A DNA stretch of 64,000 nucleotides from Meandrina meandrites (lineage: Eukaryota; Cnidaria; Anthozoa; Scleractinia; Meandrinidae): assembly GCA_963693305.1 (NCBI GenBank), contig OY855906.1, positions 9,020,102-9,084,101 on the forward strand, written 5' to 3'. Shown here piece by piece: positions 35,642 to 45,149 of the stretch (the stretch's first letter is position 1; every line of letters starts with the position of its first letter). The notes beneath the pieces are model-generated. The model searched no databases, was not told the DNA's origin, and worked only from the letters and a program-made list of their open reading frames with translations. Made by a program: the position numbers and the translations under genes.

Positions 35642-37732
35642 CTTTCAACAACCGAGGCCAGAGGGGCTAAACGTACTTTGTTTCTACACGTCTGAAAAGA
35701 AAGAAAACCTGAAATTCGCGCTTATTTTGTTGTTATATCTCATTAGTATTCAACACGTGCAGTAGCTCAATGCGTCTACCCATACTATCTTTCGGGATTG
35801 GCTTGTGCAGTTTGTGTTTTTTGTGTTTTTTTTTTCCGACAACGTTTCTCGAAATAGCTGCATGTATACAACAAGACATAAGTCCAAAAACATACTGACC
35901 AAGAAAATGAATGATGCCCGCGATACCTGTTTCAATAAGAAGCTGGCAAATCTCTTCATGTCCTTGCCAGGCTGCAAAGTGGAGAGGGGTATGCTGAGTC
36001 ATCGACTTCGCCATTATGTCCGCACCATTTTCCAAAAACAACTCGCACATTTCTCTATTTCCACCCAAACAGGCTAAATGGAAAGGCGAGAAATGCCTAC
36101 AGTTTACAATGGTGGCTTTTACCCTAGAATCTTTCAACAAAAAACTGCATATCTCCGTATATCCCCATCGTGCAGCTGAGTGAAGTGGTGTTAGTTGGTT
36201 TCCGCCCTCCTTCAATGGATCGGCTCCTCTCTCAAGCAGAACCCTAACAATCTCAGCTCTTTCAAACCTACATGTATAAAAATATGTATTTAACAAATCG
36301 ATGATAGTTTTCAACGTGCGGCCTGCACTTTTATGGACCAAAAAGGTGAGGCCATAAATGTTTAAAGCTCAAGTGGAATCACAAGGGTGCCCGGCGAGCG
36401 GTTTCACGATCGAGTTTTGGACATTTGATGCCATTTATTCTATTGTCTATAACTAGAGAGTGTAGAAAATGGAAAAATGTGTTGTTTTTCTGTTGTTGAC
36501 ATTTACGATTGTGAAAAGTAGCTATAGTTTCTCAGGTGTTCTCGCGAAGGTTGCCTTGCGTTTAAGCTACATCATTTTTGTCGTCTTTAATTTATTTTCA
36601 GCGATAGTTCTCGACCAGTAAGCGAGCGAAAATTCTCATCACAATATTATCGAAATTAGTAGATTTGGCAAGGTTATATGCATATGCTCAATGTCAATGT
36701 TATAGACCGTCAGCTGTCCGGATTCCCTCGTCATTATGCGCACCTGACCAAGTGGCATATTAGAAAGTATATTTCTGTTTTTTGTTTTTGATTTTTTGTT
36801 TGTTTTCATTCTCACTTAACCTTGAAACCAGTAATTTTAGGAGGAAAACTGACACACACCGCAATGATTCCATTATCATGATATTTAAAGTTGTTTTTTT
36901 TCCAACAGTGAAGTCAATCCGAGCAAAGTTTATATTTGCTTACTTGGTTTGACCTCTTTCTGAAAACTATATTTATAAATGTGAAATTATCAGTAATATA
37001 TATTTAACGTTTCTCACATCCAGTTGGCAAAAACTGTTTTAGAACTACCGATACATTCCATGGATTTATCATTCGCCCACCGTTTCATTTATAACCGTTT
37101 TAATCTCATCGTAGGGACATCTAGTCGTCGTTCAGGAAATTTGATATAGCTGAGATTAGATTCTAAGAGGAGGCCATTGTAATTATATTGTGTCGTTATC
37201 GCTTGTTCGCTGGCATCATAGTTAGTAGAGGAGACCCCTCTTCTAACTATGCTGGCATAAATAAAATTTTGACACATGCATACTAGTCACTTAGTATGTG
37301 AGAAAATATATTCTGAAAAAAAGTTAATGATGTCGTACTATTGATTAAGTACGTGTACATACCTAGCGGCAGCATGAAGGGGTGTAAATCCATTCTTGTC
37401 TGATAGGTTGATATCGGTGCCGTTATCCAACAGAGAAACTAATGCCTCGACATCATCCGCACGGACAGCTCGGTGAATTGCAGACAAACCATCACTGTCA
37501 GCAGCGTTCACATTTTCCATACCTAAAAAGCCGTCACTAGCCAAGTTCAGCAAACCATTCCCGGCCGGTTTAAAGGCTTGGATTTGGTCTCCCAGTAGAG
37601 GAGTAGGAGAGACATTTCGTGATCCTTTGGCGCTGCCCGGGTTGGAGATGAGTTCCAGAAATTCATTATCGATCAGTGGCTCCACTTTGGACAAAGATAT
37701 GTTGCTTCTCTGTGTGCCTCTCGTAGGGCTAT
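27000..37732 (-). CDS. TRPA1-like: Gene B: TRPA1-like ankyrin-repeat cation channel (5' exon missing)
   Basis: Exons, 5' to 3': 37732-37363, 36267-35927, 34865-34592, 34313-33986, 33522-33320, 32636-32301, 31829-30992, 29857-29648, 28118-27943, 27213-27000 (TGA). The frame is open throughout, about 1,096 visible residues. The first exon is 9 bp shorter than in A and C (DSPTRGTQR against DSPSLASRGTQR). Sixteen ankyrin repeats, six membrane segments, pore loop MMAGELDY, then NLLVGLAVGDIEAI and the helical tail. The S1-S2 loop has an N-V-T sequon and the pore loop an N-H-T sequon, both plausible extracellular glycosylation sites. The final stop is TGA at the position where A and C have TAG. Gene B is closest to C, sharing HIMRSYPIF after S6 where A has HIVKTHPRF. 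Expected to form a tetrameric plasma-membrane cation channel; ligand or temperature response unknown. As in A, the start exon was not found. Confidence 0.93.
27890..27913. repeat. Poly(C) run
   Basis: An uninterrupted run of about 23 C in the last B intron. The same intron of C has a C run at 46107-46128 and a G run at 45738-45758. Such runs are prone to assembly length error. Confidence 0.9.
28601..29166. repeat. Tandem duplication of 283 bp in a B intron
   Basis: Two head-to-tail units, 28601-28883 and 28884-29166, each starting CAACTTCTGTGTTGA and ending GACGTTTATTCCTGAA, roughly 90% alike by eye with small indels. No coding frame is shared. The C intron is much shorter and lacks it. Confidence 0.85.
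30790..30906. mobile_element. MITE, family 2 (GCTATCCA type), B intron
   Basis: Starts CAGGCCCTGGTTGTTCAAAG and ends near GATTTGAACCCCTGG, with internal palindromic words CGCTATCCATCGGATAAATC and ATCCACTGGATAGCG. Related to the intact element at 35511-35660. A decayed copy sits in the same intron of C (47421-47475). Confidence 0.75.
31856..32028. mobile_element. Inverted repeat with hammerhead-like boxes (Penelope-type relic)
   Basis: Arms 31856-31933 and 31952-32028 pair over about 77 bp (for example GGTATTAAAGTCCTTTAAAA). The minus strand of the centre reads CTGATGA, then TGCCGTAGATCGAC, then GAAAGCTTGG. These are the two conserved hammerhead boxes around a short, one-mismatch stem II. Stem III is not clean, so self-cleavage is doubtful. 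Lies in the B intron next to the S1-S5 exon. The same point in C lacks it. Confidence 0.6.
32107..32213. mobile_element. Short hairpin element shared by B and C
   Basis: TGAATTTTATGTTC and its complement GAACATAAAATTCA flank a 35-bp centre containing ACGCTATCGTTTTGCCAC. The C intron has the same element at 48428-48540. Insertion therefore predates the B/C split. Confidence 0.6.
35511..35660. mobile_element. MITE, family 2, intact copy
   Basis: A 150-bp palindromic element with arms of about 64 bp: GTTGTTCAAAGCTTGGATAG on the left and its near complement CTTTCAACAACCGAGGCC on the right. The words CACCGGATAAATCACTATCC and TGATTTATCCGGTGGATAG also pair. Non-coding; the best preserved of three family members in the window. 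Confidence 0.85.
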
Positions 37733-40348
37733 CTGTAGATAACAACACTTTTATTCACTTCACCTGTCACTGTAAAGAGGTCTGTAAATAAACTTAATAC
37801 GTTGAATATTATTAAAAGTCACTGTCTTTTATGCCGGAAGTCTCTGTCTTTTATGCCGGTCACTCTTGGAACTTGAATAAAATGCTCCCATGTGAGTCGT
37901 TTGTCCTAAATTTTGTCTAGGCGAAAACACGCATCTTTTCGAAAAAAAAAAATCACAATTCCATTTTAAAGATTTATGCCCATGCAGGTGTTCTATGACG
38001 TATACTTGCTTTAGCATGTCCTTCTAATAGCTCATTGTATTTGTTTTATTGAACTCATTTTACGTGTGGTAGTTTCGTCGATAACATATAAAATGTGAAA
38101 AAAAAACCATGCTTAATGAAACATGGCATTTCAGAAAACACGACATTAAAGAGATTGCCCCAGTTTAATTTTTTTCCTATCGATTTGACTTTTTTTGTGT
38201 TTATCTGTTGTTTTTCATAATCAAACATCACAATGGCGCTTTGCTCATCTTGGTTTCATGCTTGACTTATCGATATCAAAGCAACCGACCATCACAATTT
38301 GGTTTTAAATGAATATTTTTGGACAGTCTTACCTGCACACTACGATAAAACCGACTTATTACAAAGGTCTGTTTGTTTTTTTTTAAAAAAAATTTAAATC
38401 ATAATTAATGATCAAAACAGCAACGTCACGATTGCTCGTTCTTTAGTTAATATTCTATTCACGGATTTTTCGTTTGGAAATGAATTCTAGATATGGACTT
38501 ACGCACATCACTTCAGAAAACTGATTCTTTCGACAACAGTAACATGACAAAAGTATTAAAATTATCAGGGTTTTATGATAAACGCGGAGAACGTGATGCA
38601 AGCAGTAACAGTAATTTGCCCATTAATCAGTCGTCATCGCTTTTATTCGATGTTCTATTTGCCTTCATATGAGTATTATTGCCTCCGATTTCGACAGCCG
38701 ATGCCAATAAAGAGTTCTATTAAGGTCTACATGTACACCTGCACGCTACAAGTACTGCATAGTCTGTTTCTTCAAACTAACAAATATTTTGGAAATCAGA
38801 TGAGTGGGAACGAAATAATAGTCCAACAAAAAACAAATCGTCAAACCTGTTTTGTTACTGGCGCCTACAGAACCATAGGTGGACATTAGACTACTCATGG
38901 CCGGCGACAATACTGAACGTGATCGCTCTCATATCACACTGATATGTAAAAATCCACTTTGTTTGACGTTCGGTGTTTGGCGTGACATGGAACATTTTAT
39001 TCTAATTACTCGGCGGGAAGATGCTAATTCAGTTAAGTCAGAAATATCAAAGTCATCTAATATTGGTGAGAAGTAAATAGAAGTGTTCTTTTATTCAAGT
39101 TAGGTTTAATGTCCCAAGATGCATTCGGTAAGAAATTTCATTAGTTAGGAAGTTTAGAAGTGAGCAATACATGGCCTGCATTGTAGTCAAACTAAATCCC
39201 AGTGGTTTAGTTCGACAACAACGCAGGCTAGCAATACAGCGCGTTTCATTATTCATAAACCTATTTATCGATCTTGTCAAGAAATGTCAAGCAAAACAGG
39301 TGATTTAACATCGTAGTGCTAAAGTGACTTAAATTTGAGACACTACATACATCCCTTACTGAACATGTGGGTATACATGATTTTTGAATAATAACCTTCA
39401 TTTTCCAAAGTTAAACCTCAAACAAGGTATTTAATCTTCCATTTGTTTCAAGGTTTTTTTAAAAAATGTTCGACTTTCTAAGACCATTTTAAAACGTAAA
39501 TAAGGGTTGAATTCTGTTTTCAATAATGTACTTTCACCAACCCTTTCTCTTAACCATTCTAGGTCTAATTATCTTCTTAATATAATTTTTTTCTTTTTTT
39601 TCTTGTTGTTCACTCAAGGCAAGTGCAAGGTTTTTTTTTGTTTGTTTTTTTACTGCCTTGTGGCAGACGTGGCTGCGTTGGAGTTTGTTGGTCCCTCATC
39701 ACTAGTACATAATTTATTTTTTACTCTTGCAACATCTTCCCCACCACGTGCACACAGTTTTCATCTCCTTATTCTTACTGATTTCATTGGAGATTTGGGA
39801 ATCCATTTTAGTTTGGGATCTTATACATTAACACCTGGGACGCCACAAAGGTTGTTAGTAAAACTACTGAACTTCCTTTGAAATAATAGATCGATTTCTG
39901 AAGTGGATGAACATCGACTAATTTATTTTTTCATTATCAATGTACTATAGTTCATATTCCAGTTTTGTATTTTACATTTTTTATAAATATGATTATAACA
40001 TTCTTGTATCTATACTGTACATTATTTAATAAAATTTATAAATTTTTATTTTAGTTTGGGGACCTTCTGATAAGGCTACCCTCAAGGTCCTTCTTTTCAA
40101 ATATATTATGTACAGTGTTTATTAATTTTAATTTGAATAAAGTATATTTATACTTTAAAAGGTATCGAAATAGTTCTAATTAATACCTTGAATTGAATGC
40201 CAATGGAAGATCCAAAATTATAAATAAAGCAAAGGACAGCAAGAAAACTAAAACCAACAAAACATATTTTATTAAAGTCATTCAATTACCTTGGCATTTT
40301 TGAGTCTAATGCGCATGCGCATTAGGCTCTATGTAGTAGAAACAAATT
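37733..40348. other. Spacer upstream of gene B; likely promoter and 5' exon
   Basis: No gene recognised. Carries the two upstream blocks also found at A and C (38575-38768 and 38898-39035). The 124-codon plus frame at 39507-39881 is interrupted in the matching A-B spacer, so it is unlikely to be coding. 39898-40300 repeats the segment seen at 1120-1530 and 25440-25700. Confidence 0.55.
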
Positions 40349-40618
40349 GGCTTTTGTACATTATGCTAGCATTTTTTCGAGCATTTTAGTGAGGCAAAAG
40401 CATTGAGCATTGTTCGAGCATTTTAGTGGCATTTTCCCGGAAAATTAATTTTTTCCCAGAAAATAAAAAAAAATAAATTATTTTTTTTAGAGAAAATGAA
40501 GTCTAAAACTCAAAAGTCACAAAAACTTCGGCAAAAACTACCCCTAACACAGTGGGAAAAATGGAGCATTTTCGTGGAGCATTTTAGTGGGGAAACGAAA
40601 GCATAATGTACAAAAGCC
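40349..40618. mobile_element. MITE with 19-bp perfect inverted ends
   Basis: GGCTTTTGTACATTATGCT at 40349-40367 is matched exactly by its complement at 40600-40618. The subterminal word GAGCATTTTAGTG is repeated inside. The A-B spacer has nothing alike at this position, so the insertion belongs to the B-C spacer. Target duplication not clear. Confidence 0.8.
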
Positions 40619-41389
40619 TAGAAAAAAAGCTGTTAGCAATCCCAAGGCAATGGTTCGGGATCGATAATCGTTCGGTGTAATTGTGCTTAAACAATAGCCG
40701 GCCTCATTGCGGGCTTGGTGCAGTGATCGTAATCCAATCAGGAAGCAAGGATATTGTTAACGAAGCAACGGTCGAACGGAGCTCGAGCACGACACGCACT
40801 TGTAAAAGAAATTGTCATGTATGTAATTGGAATAAATGTTTTACAGTGCAAAATAATATGAATCCTCGTTTTCAAGAGTGAAGCCACTGAAAATGTTCTT
40901 CATCCAGTTGGATGTTTTTTTATAATCCCTGGGAAACGCAACGTGAAATCGACATCTTTTGATGAAAAAAATCCGGAGGTGACATTTTCGAACATTTGTG
41001 TTCATAAACAAAAAATAACTTGGAAAGCAATGGAAAATTGAATAAGATTGTAGTCAGCAATTGATTGTTCAATTCAACTGAAGCAGGATTTCATTCACAC
41101 AATGCAACTTTCATTAAAAAGAGTTTTGTTTTCACCATTCAAGATTCAATCTTGAGCTTGAAAACAAGACAGTGTAATCAAATTACATTTCGCGCGAAAG
41201 TTGCATAAATATTGAAACTTGCCAAAAAGTAGTTAAGACAGAATGAAAACTCGCTTTAATAGTTATTGAATTCTGATCTGATTGTTATTTCCATGTATTG
41301 ACTATTTGAAAGCTGTTCTCAGTCATGAAAACAAAACTCTTTCATTCAAGTGCTTGCGGTGTTTAATAGACGTTACATTCTGCATGCAA

Positions 41390-42563
41390 TGTTTTCTTTG
41401 CTTTTGATGAAAACATAATATCCGAGAAGCAATTTCTTGGACAAATGTTATGGCACAACTCACTCATAAGAATCGATAACTGCCCTGTTTTCTATCGAGA
41501 CTGGTTTGAGAAGGGAGTTACGAAAGTAAAACATTTGAAAGGCGAAAATAACCAATTTTTATCATTAGCTGAACTACAGGGCAAATACAGCCTTGCAGTT
41601 TGTCCTCTAAAATATTTCGGACTGCTGTCTGCTCTTAAATCTCTTTGGAAGTCATGTAAAAACAACTGTATCAACTTAAGCAACAATTGTGAATCCTTTG
41701 TGGTAAGATAACAAAAATGCCAAAGTGCGAGCAAACTCGTATATACCAAGCTGCTTTCCAGAAAGTGCATGCCATCAACCTATAATCAACAAAAATGGCT
41801 AAAAGATTGCAACCAAAATGATGATGCTGATGAAATCAACTGGTCGGAAGCCTACCAGCTGGCCTCTAAACACACTAAAAGCACAAGGATTATTGAATTC
41901 CAGTACAAATTTTTGCATAGAAGAATTTCATTGCTCTTTCTGTAACCGTGAACCGGAGAAACTGCTTCATCTCTTTTGGTCCTGTCCTAAAGTAGCCTCT
42001 TTCTGGCATAGCTTAACCGCAAAGCTAACTTTGCTTCACATTACACCCGAACATTACACGTTAGATATACTTGTTGCACTTGGTTTGAAGCCAGATTCAT
42101 CTATAAATAGCCAGCAAATTAATCTTCTCTACCTTCTGGCCAGAAATTATATCTGGATCAGCAAAAGAAATGAAACCGCGCCAAAGTTACTAGTTTTCCT
42201 TCAATACCTCAAATCATTTTACGAAATTGAGACAAACGCAGGTACAACTCACCAAAAAAGTGGGAAAAATAAGGGCCTTTTTTTCAGCAACCCTCTGATT
42301 CTGTACACATCAGTATATCCTGATCCACTGTACATGTTTCTCCGGCATTAATTGGGTGTACAATCGCTTCACAACCGCTTCTTCTTCTTCTTTTTCAAGA
42401 CATACCAAGTGTGTTTACTGGGAATATAAGGTTTTGAGTAATATGTAATAATGAGAATTTCTTGTAAATAGTGTATTGTAGTGTATTGTTACTGAGTCAT
42501 ATCGTAATTTGTTAATGTAGTGTATATCTTTCAAATAGTTTATTATTATTATTATTATTATTA

Positions 42564-42594
<31 letters not shown>

Positions 42595-42735
42595 ACAATG
42601 TAATTAATTTATATGTAGTGTTTCTTTCAACGTAACGTAAATCATTTTTGTGTAAGCGTAAAATTGTATTTTGTTTAGTGTAAGCACCCCTTTTGTCAGT
42701 ATGTATGTAATGTCCTTTTGTTTGCATCAATAAAA
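41390..42735 (+). mobile_element. Tx1/L1-like LINE, 5'-truncated 3' end (pseudogene)
   Basis: Successive plus frames give the C-terminal region of an ORF2-type reverse transcriptase: SEKQFLGQMLWHNSLIRI, then FYRDWFEKGVTKVKHL, QQKWLKDCNQND, INWSEAYQLASKHTKSTRII, EFQYKFLHRRIS, and the zinc-knuckle-like CSFCNREPEKLLHLFWSC. At least two frame changes and several stops separate the pieces. The ILWNN...FLHRRI...CSFC...HLFW series is characteristic of the L1/Tx1 group. A 3' UTR follows, with (TTA)n plus a T run at 42541-42589 and a terminal AATAAA-A(n) at 42729-42739. No RT core is present. Confidence 0.8.
42541..42589. repeat. (TTA)n and poly(T) tract
   Basis: A short ATT microsatellite running into about 24 T. 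Lies in the 3' UTR of the LINE fragment. Confidence 0.9.
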
Positions 42736-42997
42736 AAAAAGTTTTCTTTGCTCTCCTGTGTCGAAACGTTTAAGGAAATTGAAATCTTTGTTGAGCAGTA
42801 TTGCATAAATTGCAAAGGAATTGAAAAAAAAATATTTTGGCTTATTCGGATGGGATTTAGGATATTTAGAATACTGAATAAGCGGCTGTATCTTGCCTAT
42901 CTATGGGGCGGACCATTATTTTTTTGGAAGCTGGGGGACGAAAATTTTTCCAAGACAAACAATTTTTTTCTATTAAAAATTTAAAAACGATGTCTGG

Positions 42998-43400
42998 CTA
43001 AAAATATTGAAAAGTACAAGCTTTCGACTGTTTGATCTACAGCCTTCAACGGGTAAAAAATGAATGACGAAATATGAATATAAATGTGTAAGAATAAAAA
43101 AGAATGGACTATGTAAATTAATTATGAATGTGTGTAAAAAGAATGTTGTATTGCCCAGGGAGTGGGCAGGAATTGTTGTCAGCATTTGGAGTCACCATGG
43201 AATGCCACGATTCTAGTGTTTTTCTTATTCGGAAACTGCCTTTGTCAATTACAGAGGCGTTGTTAAAGTTAATGGAATGGTCATGGAACCATGCATGGTT
43301 CGCAATTCTGGAGCCTTAAGCCGCTGTTTTTACATTTCTTAAGTGTTCTTTTCTTCGGGTGTTAAACGCTCTGCCAGTTTCACCACTGTGAAAACATTTT
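42998..43400 (-). mobile_element. Penelope-like element, GIY-YIG 3' fragment
   Basis: The minus strand from about 43396 reads KCFHSGETGRAFNTRRKEHL, RNVKTAA, a stop, then SRIANHAWFHDHSINF, ASVIDKGSFRIRKTLES. This is the GETGR...R..EH...IA.H....H.I.F.....I......R...E.....  pattern of the GIY-YIG endonuclease at the C-terminus of Penelope-like elements. The stop shows decay. About 140 bp further (43010-43045, minus) is CTGTAGATC...ACAG then TCGAAAGCTTG, resembling a degraded hammerhead stem II and GAAA box, as expected in Penelope flanks. The reverse transcriptase part is missing. Confidence 0.8.
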
Positions 43401-44051
43401 TTTCCGGTGTCATCTTCCTGCAGACAATTTTTTCATGCCTGCAAAAAATTTAGTTGGGCTTTCTTTGCTTTTGCAAACAAATTTTTCAGGATTAACCTCC
43501 CCCTCCCCCCCCCCCCCCCCCCCCTCTAAATCTGTACGATCTTCCTATGGTCTACAACGCACTAATCTTTTAACATGAATAGATGAACTCAAACACTAAG
43601 TAACATGATTTTCCTATTTCAAATATAACATTTCGTCAACTTTCTAAATATATAAATATTATCGACTTCTTCTGAACCACTCTTACGACCAAACCTCTAC
43701 CACACCTCTTGCTCTATGCCGTAAATACCGAAACTACTTCAACATATTTCAACCGCACTAACAATCCATGACGCATTAGACTCATGTACCCACTGGGTAC
43801 TATTTTTAAATATATTATGCACAGCAAAACGTATTTTATTAAATTAATTCAATTATCTTGACGTTTCAAGAACGGCAAGCCCATTGTAGGTATTCAATTA
43901 AACCAAACCGTTAGCTTCAATTCTAAGACACCCCGTTGAATCAATCGTATTAGAGTGTTAGAGTGGTAGGTAATAAGGATAAAACAGTTTCATAAAAATT
44001 CTTACAAATATGAAACTGAACTCAGGAGTCTACAAATAGTTGGTGCGTGAC
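43401..44051. other. Spacer DNA; no gene seen
   Basis: Contains a C run (about 43504-43524) and AT-rich DNA. From about 43800 it is the duplicated 3' flank of the channel genes (compare 25800 onward). Confidence 0.6.
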
Positions 44052-44267
44052 TAAGGGCGCTTGTCATTAGACAGAATTGTCCATCCAGACCGGTATATTC
44101 GAGAACAGAATTCCGCTGTTAGTCAGATTTGTCCTTTCAAATCAGTCAATGTATTAATATAATACACTTTTGTGGTGGATTTATGAAAAAATCTCGTGAA
44201 AAAGGCCCATTTCATATTTAAAACCACCGGACCGACTGCCCAGTTCTGACTAATGCTAAGCGCCCTA
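44052..44267. mobile_element. MITE, family 1 (copy in the 3' flank of C)
   Basis: TAAGGGCGCTTGTCATTAG at the left and CTAATGCTAAGCGCCCTA at the right. It shares its insertion point and interior with the B copy at 26073-26288, so it was duplicated along with the gene unit. Confidence 0.8.
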
Positions 44268-44275
44268 ACTTAAAC

Positions 44276-44457
44276 TCCCTGGATGGGATGCTAGTCCATC
44301 GCAGGGTTACCCCCAGCAGTAAATTCGCCAGTACCCATTTATACACCTGGGTGGAGAGAGGCACTATGAGAGTTAAGTGTCTTGCCCAAGAACACAGCGC
44401 AGCGCCCTGGCCAGGGCTCGAACCCGGACCGCCCGATCCGGAGTCCAGCGCACTACT
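44276..44457 (-). mobile_element. tRNA-derived SINE fragment
   Basis: Reverse complement of the SINE at 63292-63575: AGTGCGCTGGACTCCGGATC, the B-box word GGTTCGAGCCC, CTTGGGCAAGACACTTAAC, CCAGGTGTATAAATGGGTAC, GGTAACCCTGCGATGGACTA. It lacks the A box and the 3' end, so it is truncated on both sides. The B flank reads through at this point, so the insertion is specific to the C flank. Confidence 0.85.
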
Positions 44458-44500
44458 ACTACTAGAACGTTGTATTCAACTGAGAACTTCTCGTACCCAA

Positions 44501-44565
44501 TGACAAAATAACAAGTCTCCTACGACAAAATAACTAGTCTCCGTAGGAGACTTGTTATTTTGTCA
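44501..44565. repeat. 24-bp perfect hairpin
   Basis: TGACAAAATAACAAGTCTCC-TACG and its exact complement (44542-44565) around a 17-base loop that itself resembles the arm. The B flank has only one such arm (AGGACTAGTTATTTTGTCAC), so this looks like a local inverted duplication. Confidence 0.8.
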
Positions 44566-45084
44566 CTATACGCATGCTCAGCCGCAACTCAATCCTCTCC
44601 TGACAGTTTTCAACTAATCATAGCTACAACGTGGCGGCCAAATCAAATGCACAATTATATATACCTAGATGATAACAAACCATGCCCGCCTGCTCCAGTG
44701 CAAGCTAATGTATTAAAACAATTTCTCATCAGCAAACCGCCTTAAACATCAAAATGCACATGTATCTTACACAAGTAGGAATCAGATCTGTGTTGAAAAG
44801 AGTGCTACAAAATAATAGGTAAGACGATGAAAAAAAAAAAACAGGAAAGGGCAGAAAGCGAAATAATTTAATTTAAACCTGCTATCACGAATGCACTTCG
44901 CTACCGCGATGAGCACTGGCATACGGACTGGTATGACTTACGTAATGATTTCACGCACTGGAATAAGTTATTACAGCCGCGATAAAAGATGCTAACTTCG
45001 CGGGCACTTGTAAGTTGCTATGGTAGCATTGTTTTAATACTGGGCCAGATATATCACATTGAATAAAAGTTTCAATCCGACTGT

Positions 45085-45090
45085 TTTATT
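45085..45090 (-). terminator. Candidate poly(A) signal of gene C
   Basis: AATAAA on the minus strand about 60 bp after the TAG stop of gene C. Confidence 0.55.
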
Positions 45091-45149
45091 TCCAATGAAC
45101 TTATTATGCCCATGAAATGATGAAACTAGCATCAGAGTATCATTTCATT

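Noticed and set aside
39507..39881. 124-codon plus-strand frame in the B-C spacer
   Set aside because: The homologous A-B spacer has stops and frameshifts there. The sequence shows no recognised motif.
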